From Micromonosporaceae bacterium KJ-029 (GTDB lineage: Bacteria > Actinomycetota > Actinomycetes > Mycobacteriales > Micromonosporaceae), in NCBI GenBank assembly GCA_005402585.1, contig BIFP01000072.1, positions 124,001 through 188,000 of the forward strand: DNA of 64,000 bases, in the 5' to 3' direction. Positions 1 through 5,038 of this stretch are shown here, piece by piece. The translations under genes were made by a program, and so were the position numbers. The first letter of the stretch is position 1. Each line of letters begins with the position of its first letter. The notes beneath the pieces were generated by a model that was not told the origin of the DNA, ran no database searches, and saw nothing but the letters and a program-made list of their open reading frames with translations.

Positions 1-143
1 AGGATGATCATCGCCAGCACCAGGGCGGTACGGCCGCGAGCCCGTCGCGCCTCCCGGCGGGCGATCCGCAGCGCGGCCCGCCACGACCCGACCGTCTCGG
101 CCAGTCGTGCGCTCCGGAGTGGCGGTGGCGGCTCGCCGCTCAC
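1..143 (-). CDS. ABC transporter permease, FtsX-like (N-terminal part only)
   Basis: Only the first 47 codons are inside the window; the gene runs off the left edge. The GTG start at 143 overlaps the stop of the upstream ATPase gene (GTGA), so the two are translationally coupled. The visible N-terminus has a polar leader, an arginine-rich stretch (ALRIARREARRARGRTALV) and the beginning of a hydrophobic segment, which is how MacB/FtsX-type permeases begin just before their first transmembrane helix. Its partner is an ATPase of the LolD/MacB class, so export of lipids, peptides or drugs is the likely job. The substrate cannot be told from this fragment. Confidence 0.7.
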   Translation of the reverse strand, partial: MSGEPPPPLRSARLAETVGSWRAALRIARREARRARGRTALVLAMII

Positions 144-949
144 CGGCCGCTGCCGGCGAGCAGGGCCTCGACGCCCACCAGCGGGGCGGTCGAGTCGACC
201 GTCACCCCGTCGCGCAGGAACACCACCCGGTCCGCCCAGGCGGCGTGGCGCGCCTCGTGGGTGACCAGTACCCCGGCGGCCCCCGCGTCGACCCGGCGGC
301 GCAACAGCCGTAGCACCGCCTCGCCGGTCTGCGAGTCCAGCGCCCCGGTCGGCTCGTCGGCCAGCATGAGGCGACGCTCGCCGACCAACGCCCGGGCGAT
401 CGCGACGCGCTGCTGCTGGCCGCCGGAGAGCTGGTCCGGGAACCGGTCGCCCAGCTCCGACAGGCCCACCTCGGTCAGCGCCTCCAGCGCCAGCCGCCGA
501 GCCCGGCGGACACCCGAACCGTCCAGTTCGAGGGGGAGTGCGACGTTCTCCACCGCGTTCAGACTGCCGATGAGGTTGAGGTTCTGGAAGATGTAGCCGA
601 TCCTCCGGCGACGCAGCCTAGCCAGACCGCGGCGGTTCAGCTCGTGCAGCGGCTGCCCCTCGACGCGCACCTCGCCGGCGGTCGGGCTGTCCAGCCCTCC
701 GGCGAGGGTGAGCAGGGTGGACTTGCCGGAGCCGGAGGGGCCCATCACGGCGACCAGTTCGCCGGGCCGGACGACCAGGCTCACTCCGCGCAATGCGTGC
801 ACCGCGGCCGGCCCGGTGCCGTGGGTGCGGTGTACGTCACGCAGGTCGAGCACGGCCTCGGCGGGAACACCGGGCGTGGTGCCGGCGTCCGGCGGGGGCG
901 TGGTGCCGTGGTCCGGAGCGGCCGGCACCGGCCCGCTGACCGCGCTCAT
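140..949 (-). CDS. ABC transporter ATP-binding protein (MacB/LolD class)
   Basis: A 269-residue nucleotide-binding subunit that powers a membrane exporter. All ABC motifs are present: Walker A GPSGSGKST near residue 90, Q-loop YIFQNLNLI, signature LSGGQQQRV, Walker B RLMLADEPTGALD and the H-loop VTHE. The short spacing and the GALDS D-loop are typical of the LolD/MacB/FtsE family that pairs with FtsX-like permeases. The first 35 residues are a proline-rich tail without a known role. The ATG start overlaps the stop of the PadR gene (ATGA), and its own stop overlaps the permease start, so regulator, ATPase and permease form one coupled operon. Confidence 0.93.
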   Translation of the reverse strand: MSAVSGPVPAAPDHGTTPPPDAGTTPGVPAEAVLDLRDVHRTHGTGPAAVHALRGVSLVVRPGELVAVMGPSGSGKSTLLTLAGGLDSPTAGEVRVEGQPLHELNRRGLARLRRRRIGYIFQNLNLIGSLNAVENVALPLELDGSGVRRARRLALEALTEVGLSELGDRFPDQLSGGQQQRVAIARALVGERRLMLADEPTGALDSQTGEAVLRLLRRRVDAGAAGVLVTHEARHAAWADRVVFLRDGVTVDSTAPLVGVEALLAGSGR

Positions 950-1527
950 CGTCGTGCCTCCTCACCGCTGCGGCCCACCGCCTCAGAGACGGGCGACGGG
1001 CCGGGGGCCGGGGGGCGGTGCCGCACCAGGCTGGTCTCGCAGTGGTCGAGCCAGCGCACCTCCGCCTCGGCCTGGAACACCATCGCGTCCAGCACCAGCC
1101 GCCACGGCAGGTCCTCGGGCCGGTCGCTGGCGTACTTCAACCGGGTCAACTCCTGCAACGCGCGCATGGTGGCGGTGCGCTGGGTCTGCACCACCGCGCG
1201 GACATCCACCCCGGGGGTGGTCAACGCCAACGCCAGCTTGATCGCCAGCTCGTCCCGGGGGCGGTCGGTCCGGCTGATCGGGGTGGCGAACCACAGCGCC
1301 AGGTCCGCCCGCCCGGCGTCGGTGATCTCGTACGGCCGCTGCCCGGCCTCGCTCTCCGGCAACGACCGCACCAGTCCGTCCCGCTCCAACCGGGACAGCG
1401 TGGTGTAGACCTGCCCGATGTTCAACGGCCAGGTCGAGCCGGTCGACTCCTCGAACGCGGCCCGTAACTGGTAGCCGTACATCTGGCCGCGTTCGAGCAG
1501 GGCGAGCAGGCCGTGGCGGATGGACAT
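946..1527 (-). CDS. PadR-family transcriptional regulator
   Basis: A 193-residue repressor expected to bind DNA as a dimer and respond to small toxic molecules. The N-terminus (MSIRHGLLALL, then MYGYQLRAAFE and VYTTLSRLERDGLV) is the PadR winged helix; the C-terminal half (residues 90-180) is the helical Vir_C-like dimerisation domain. I chose the ATG at 1527 because the family begins there. A longer frame reaches 1563 but would run through the promoter. A near-consensus -10 (CATACT on the minus strand) sits 7 bases upstream, so the message is probably leaderless. It heads a coupled operon with an ABC exporter, the usual arrangement for PadR-controlled multidrug pumps. Confidence 0.9.
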   Translation of the reverse strand: MSIRHGLLALLERGQMYGYQLRAAFEESTGSTWPLNIGQVYTTLSRLERDGLVRSLPESEAGQRPYEITDAGRADLALWFATPISRTDRPRDELAIKLALALTTPGVDVRAVVQTQRTATMRALQELTRLKYASDRPEDLPWRLVLDAMVFQAEAEVRWLDHCETSLVRHRPPAPGPSPVSEAVGRSGEEARR

Positions 1528-1534
1528 GGACCGG

Positions 1535-1554
1535 AGTATGCATACCTGGTATGC
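1535..1554 (-). promoter_or_regulatory. PadR operator overlapping its own promoter
   Basis: The stretch contains GCATAC-CTG-GTATGC (1540-1554), a perfect dyad with a 3-base spacer, which overlaps the perfect palindrome GTATGCATAC (1536-1545). Together they give three GTATGC half-sites in alternating orientation. The block covers the presumed -10 and lies immediately upstream of the padR start, which is ideal for autorepression. PadR operators in other species are ATAC/GTAT-type dyads, so the match is good, but binding is inferred. Confidence 0.65.
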
Positions 1555-1600
1555 CGGCCGCAACCGGTGCGGTCGTGACCTTGCCTACGGTGGGCGGGGT

Positions 1601-2056
1601 TCAGCCGGGGCGGCCCGGGAATGGCACGGTCAGCGGGGTGATCCCGGCTTCGCGCCGCCAGCGCGTCGCCCGCACCGCGTACTCGACCAGAGCGGCCAGA
1701 GCACGATCCCGTTCGGCGCCGGTGCTGGCCGGCAGCGCCGCCCGCCAGAACGCCGCCGTCCGCTCCTCCACCTCCACCGCCAGCCTCAGCGCACTGGCCT
1801 TGTCGGTCACCGGGAAGGGCAGGGTGTATCCGGCCCGGTCCGGTGGCACGGTGCCGCCACTGTTGCTCAGCTGGACCACCAGGGCGTCCCGTCGGGTCCG
1901 GTGTGCGGCCTCCGCCTCGACGGCGGCCTTGCGTTGGGTGCCGGTGAGACGTACGCCGATCGGGCCGTACGCCCAGATGGCCGCGTACTCGGCGGTCAGT
2001 GCCCCGGCGAGTGCGTCGTCCGGGCTGGTCGGTGCGCTCATGACTCGCTCGCTCAT
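1601..2056 (-). CDS. Ferritin-like DUF4439 domain protein
   Basis: About 150 residues, almost wholly helical by composition, with the pattern of a four-helix ferritin-like bundle (ALAGALTAEYAAIWAYG at the start, AEAAHRTRRDALV in the second helix, then an EVEERTAAFWRAAL helix). It lacks a clear full set of iron-binding E-x-x-H motifs, so it may be a non-catalytic member. Two ATG starts are possible: 2056, which overlaps the stop of the upstream mini-ORF (ATGA), or 2041 (MSAPTSPDD). The first five codons of the longer form are the beginning of a further copy of the repeat next door, so 2041 may be the ancestral start. Function unknown; actinobacteria keep such genes close to rimP. Confidence 0.75.
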   Translation of the reverse strand: MSERVMSAPTSPDDALAGALTAEYAAIWAYGPIGVRLTGTQRKAAVEAEAAHRTRRDALVVQLSNSGGTVPPDRAGYTLPFPVTDKASALRLAVEVEERTAAFWRAALPASTGAERDRALAALVEYAVRATRWRREAGITPLTVPFPGRPG

Positions 2057-2210
2057 GCCGGCACTCCGCTTCGCTGCGTGCCGTCATGAGGCACCACCCC
2101 ACTGAGTTGATGATTCGCTCGCTGACGCTTGCTCATGCCGGCACTCCGCTTCGCTGCGTGCCGTCATGAGGCACCACCGCACTGAGTTGATGATTCACTC
2201 GCTGACGCTC
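2051..2210 (-). repeat. Tandem 80-bp repeat (two copies) carrying mini-ORFs
   Basis: Copies at 2051-2130 and 2131-2210 differ at only three positions (2099/2179, 2117/2197, 2130/2210). Each copy, read on the minus strand, is a complete 28-codon frame that begins and ends with an ATGA overlap. The unit is 80 bases because 84 coding bases minus a 4-base overlap equals 80. The repeat sits exactly between the lipoprotein gene and the ferritin-like gene, and the start of the latter looks like the first bases of a third copy. Confidence 0.95.
2053..2136 (-). CDS. Mini-ORF, second repeat copy (27 residues)
   Basis: Begins MSKRQRANHQL and ends QRSGVPA. Its ATG overlaps the stop of the first mini-ORF and its TGA overlaps the ATG of the ferritin-like gene. 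All three base differences from the other copy change an amino acid (E3K, V7A, A13G as read here), so there is no sign that the peptide sequence itself is under selection. The role may simply be to pass ribosomes along. Whether the peptide is made or stable is unknown. Confidence 0.4.
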   Translation of the reverse strand: MSKRQRANHQLSGVVPHDGTQRSGVPA

Positions 2211-2216
2211 GCTCAT
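2133..2216 (-). CDS. Mini-ORF, first repeat copy (27 residues)
   Basis: Begins MSERQRVNHQL and ends QRSGVPA. Its ATG at 2216 overlaps the TGA of the upstream lipoprotein gene (ATGA), and its TGA overlaps the start of the second mini-ORF. There is no Shine-Dalgarno sequence apart from the coding sequence of the preceding gene, so translation would depend on coupling. No domain is recognisable. Confidence 0.4.
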   Translation of the reverse strand: MSERQRVNHQLSAVVPHDGTQRSGVPA

Positions 2217-2722
2217 CGGAGCGCCTCCAGGTGGGTGGCGCGGGCGGCGGCGATCGAGCCGAGCAACGCGGCCCGCTCGGCCGGCGCTGCGGCACACGCC
2301 TGGGTCGCCGTGTCCCGGCCGGCGCGCTCGGCCTTGCGTAGCGCGGTCAGGGTGGTGGCCTGGTCCGCCGGCGGGCCGCTGGACGGCGATGCGGTCGGGG
2401 TGGCGGTGCCGGACGGAGCCGGGGTGCCGATCACGCGGGTGAGTTCCGTGGCGTGCGCCTCGTGCGCCTCGGCGAGCGGAACGAGCCGGGCGGACAGGTC
2501 GGGGTGGGCGGTAGCGGCCGCCCGCAGCCCCGCCGCGAGCCGCAGGGACTCTTCGACCAGCGGGGCGAGCGGGTCCGGCGTCGGGGGATCTTCGCGGTCG
2601 AAGAGGCCGCAGCCGGTCAGCGGCGCGGCGGCCCCGCCGAGCGCCAGCAGCGCGCCGGCCCGTAGCACCGTGCGCCGGGAGAGCGGGGACGGTTCGTCCC
2701 GCCGAGTCGTTGTTCTGCCCAT
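2213..2722 (-). CDS. Tat-exported lipoprotein, ferritin-like helices
   Basis: 169 residues from the ATG at 2722. The N-terminus has a twin-arginine signal (SRRTVLRAGALLALGG) followed by a lipobox LTGC near residue 40, so it should be exported folded and lipid-anchored outside the membrane. The mature part is helical (LVEESLRLAAGLRAAA, HEAHATELTRVIG) with a Pro/Ser/Thr linker in the middle, and resembles a divergent DUF4439 protein like its downstream neighbour. It is divergent from rimP across a 170-base gap. An open frame extends to 2749, but 2722 puts the twin arginines in the usual place. Function unknown. Confidence 0.75.
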   Translation of the reverse strand: MGRTTTRRDEPSPLSRRTVLRAGALLALGGAAAPLTGCGLFDREDPPTPDPLAPLVEESLRLAAGLRAAATAHPDLSARLVPLAEAHEAHATELTRVIGTPAPSGTATPTASPSSGPPADQATTLTALRKAERAGRDTATQACAAAPAERAALLGSIAAARATHLEALR

Positions 2723-2810
2723 CGCCACCGGACAAGTCAACACCATCACCGGGGCCCCTGTACGGCGGTGGCGTCGGTGCGCCGCTCGGGCCGTCCTCCC
2801 CCCGGCGCGT

Positions 2811-2849
2811 TACGCTCTGCGCAGCCACCGGCGCGTCCGCACCGGTGGC
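2811..2849 (+). promoter_or_regulatory. Probable rimP-nusA-infB promoter and leader hairpin
   Basis: TACGCT at 2811-2816 fits a -10 box; the -35 is not obvious. Just after it, GCCACCGG (2824-2831) can pair with CCGGTGGC (2842-2849) in the 5' leader. This lies between the divergent lipoprotein gene and rimP. Confidence 0.4.
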
Positions 2850-2892
2850 GTGCCGGCATGGCGTGCCGGCGAGCAGCGGAAGGGTCCTTCAG

Positions 2893-3558
2893 ATGACGCA
2901 GCGTGGCCGTGCCACCAGAACGACGGGGCGACCCCGTGGCGGCCAGGCTCCGCGAGGCGGCCAGGCTCCCCGGGGTGACCTCGCCGCCCGCCGGGAGCGG
3001 CTGCGCGGCGTGATCGCACCGGTGGTCGACGGCGCCGGCTACGACCTGGAGGATCTGTCCGTCTCCCGGGCCGGGCGCCGGCACGTGGTACGCGTGATCG
3101 TCGATGCCGATGGCGGGATCAACCTGGACGCGGTGGCTGATGTCTCCCGGGCGGTCTCGGCGGCGCTGGACGCGGCCGAGGAGAGCGGCGGGGACATCGT
3201 CGCCGGGGAGTACCAGCTGGAGGTCAGCTCTCCGGGCGTGGACCGCCCGCTGACCCTGCCCCGGCACTGGCGGCGTAACGTCGGCCGGCTGGTCCGGGTG
3301 ACCGTCCGGGGCGCGGGGGCACCCGCTGGGCAACCGGGTGGTGAGCGGCCGGCGGGCGACCGGCAGGTCACCGGACGGGTGGTCGCCGCCGACGACGAGC
3401 GCGTGGTGCTGGAGACCGACGCCGAGCACGCGGAGTGGGCCTACGACGATCTCGGCCCGGGCCGGGTGCAGGTCGAGTTCAGCCGCCTCGACGAACTGCC
3501 CGATTCAGAAGACGTCGACGACGATGACGATGACGATGTGGAGGACGAGGAGAGGTGA
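2893..3558 (+). CDS. rimP: Ribosome maturation factor RimP
   Basis: 221 residues. RimP helps assemble the 30S subunit head. The core (LRGVIAPVVDGAGYDLEDL, then RHVVRVIVDADGGINLD, and YQLEVSSPGVDRPLTLPRHW) matches the RimP N-terminal alpha/beta domain, followed by the SH3-like C-terminal domain around residues 130-195. The first 35 residues are a basic, repetitive RGGQAPRGG extension and the last 25 are an acidic Asp/Glu tail; both are common in actinobacteria. The stop overlaps the nusA start (GTGA), so it heads the rimP-nusA-ylxR-infB cluster. Confidence 0.95.
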   Translation: MTQRGRATRTTGRPRGGQAPRGGQAPRGDLAARRERLRGVIAPVVDGAGYDLEDLSVSRAGRRHVVRVIVDADGGINLDAVADVSRAVSAALDAAEESGGDIVAGEYQLEVSSPGVDRPLTLPRHWRRNVGRLVRVTVRGAGAPAGQPGGERPAGDRQVTGRVVAADDERVVLETDAEHAEWAYDDLGPGRVQVEFSRLDELPDSEDVDDDDDDDVEDEER

Positions 3559-4598
3559 ACATCGACCTCGCGGCGCTGCGCGCACTCGAGCGCGAGCGGG
3601 AGATCCCGTTCGACACGATCCTCGCGGCGATCGAGACCGCGCTGCTGACCGCGTACCGGCACACCGAGGGCGCCGAACCGCACGCCCGGGTGGAGATCGA
3701 CCGCAAGAGCGGCGTGGCGCTGGTCTACGCCCAGGAGATGAGCCCCGAGGGCGCCGTGGTGCGGGAGTGGGACGACACCCCGCACGACTTCGGCCGGATC
3801 GCCGCCATGACCGCCAAGCAGGTGATCCTGCAGCGGCTGCGGGAGGCCACCGACGAGGTGCACTTCGGCGAGTACGTCGGTCGTGACGGTGACCTGGTTA
3901 CCGGGGTGGTGCAGGCGCACGAGGCGCGGGCCGAGAAGGGCATCGTCACCGTCGACCTGGGCAAGCTGGAGGGCGTGCTGCCGCAGTCCGAGCAGGTGCC
4001 CGGCGAGCGGTACACGCACGGCGAGCGCATCCGCAGCGTGGTGGTGCACGTGGCGAAGGGAATGCGCGGCCCACAGATCACGTTGTCCCGGACGCACCCG
4101 AATCTGGTGAAGAAGCTCTTCGCCCTGGAGGTGCCGGAGATCGCCGACGGCACGGTCGAGATCAGTGCCATCGCGCGTGAGGCTGGTCACCGTACGAAGA
4201 TCGCGGTGCGTTCCACCGCACCCGGGGTCAACGCCAAGGGCGCCTGCATCGGGCCGATGGGGCAGCGGGTCCGGGCGGTGATGAGCGAACTGCACGGCGA
4301 GAAGATCGACATCATCGACTGGTCGGACGATCCGGCCGCCTTTGTCGGCAACGCGCTCTCGCCGGCCAAGGCGCTTCGGGTCGAGGTGGTCGACCTGGCC
4401 AACCGCGCGGCCCGGGTGACCGTCCCGGATTTCCAGCTTTCGCTGGCGATCGGGCGGGAAGGGCAGAATGCCCGGCTTGCCGCCCGACTGACCGGTTGGC
4501 GGATCGACATCCGGTCGGATGCGGAACAGGCTGGTTCGGGTGGTCGGTCCGGAGCTGATCACGTCCGGGAGCCGGGCGGAGCGGTCTCGGGCAGCTAG
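3555..4598 (+). CDS. nusA: Transcription termination/antitermination factor NusA
   Basis: 347 residues, the usual actinobacterial length (no C-terminal acidic repeats). NusA binds RNA polymerase and nascent RNA and modulates pausing, termination and antitermination. Visible parts: N-terminal polymerase-binding domain (MNIDLAALRALEREREIPF), an S1 domain around residues 110-180, and two KH domains with the GPMGQRVRAVMSEL loop and the AIGREGQNARLAARLTGW motif near the end. The GTG start overlaps the rimP stop. Confidence 0.97.
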   Translation: MNIDLAALRALEREREIPFDTILAAIETALLTAYRHTEGAEPHARVEIDRKSGVALVYAQEMSPEGAVVREWDDTPHDFGRIAAMTAKQVILQRLREATDEVHFGEYVGRDGDLVTGVVQAHEARAEKGIVTVDLGKLEGVLPQSEQVPGERYTHGERIRSVVVHVAKGMRGPQITLSRTHPNLVKKLFALEVPEIADGTVEISAIAREAGHRTKIAVRSTAPGVNAKGACIGPMGQRVRAVMSELHGEKIDIIDWSDDPAAFVGNALSPAKALRVEVVDLANRAARVTVPDFQLSLAIGREGQNARLAARLTGWRIDIRSDAEQAGSGGRSGADHVREPGGAVSGS

Positions 4599-4614
4599 GG
4601 GTAGACTTCCAGCA

Positions 4615-4923
4615 GTGGTACGACGCGCGCTGCCGGAGCGCACCTGTGTGGGTTGCCGACGGCGTGCGCCGGCCGGTGAACTGCTGCGGATCGTCGCGGT
4701 CGGCGACGGGGCTGGGATCAGCCTCCGACCCGATCCGGCCCGCAGAATGCCGGGTCGGGGAGCGAACATGCACCCGGATCCGGCCTGCTTCGCGCAGGCG
4801 GTGCGGCGTCGCGCCTTCGGGCGTGCGCTGCGTGTCGCCGGGGTTCCGGATGACGGTGCCCTCGCGGATTACCTGACGCGCCAACCACCACGTCCGGTCA
4901 CCCGACCGGGCGAGGGTCGCTAG
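4615..4923 (+). CDS. ylxR: YlxR-family RNA-binding protein (DUF448)
   Basis: 102 residues from the GTG at 4615. The family signature RTCVGCRRRAPAGELLR is at the N-terminus and the conserved GRGANMHPDPACFAQAVRRRAFGRAL-type segment follows. YlxR is a small nucleoid/RNA-binding protein encoded between nusA and infB in most bacteria. The open frame extends upstream into nusA, but the GTG preceded by AGGGG (4601-4605) is the natural start, 16 bases after the nusA stop. Confidence 0.9.
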   Translation: MVRRALPERTCVGCRRRAPAGELLRIVAVGDGAGISLRPDPARRMPGRGANMHPDPACFAQAVRRRAFGRALRVAGVPDDGALADYLTRQPPRPVTRPGEGR

Positions 4924-4941
4924 CAAGGTAGGACGACCAAG

Positions 4942-4993
4942 ATGAGCACACGATGAAGTCCCAGAAATGATCAGGCTTCAAGTGCACGAGTGA
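4942..4993 (+). other. Chain of overlapping micro-ORFs in the infB leader
   Basis: Three tiny frames follow one another by ATGA overlap: MSTR (4942-4956), MKSQK (4953-4970) and MIRLQVHE (4967-4993). The last stop also overlaps a GTG (4990), whose frame runs into infB out of register. They lie between ylxR and infB, 45-95 bases before the infB start. They could tune ribosome delivery or sense initiation, but translation is not proven. Confidence 0.4.
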
Positions 4994-5038
4994 GGTCGCT
5001 GCGGGTGCTGCCCGCACGACCTCGGAGTGAGGAGTGCA

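Noticed and set aside
2051..2210. Insertion sequence or att site
   Set aside because: No transposase, no terminal inverted repeats and no target duplication; the repeat is explained as tandem mini-ORFs.
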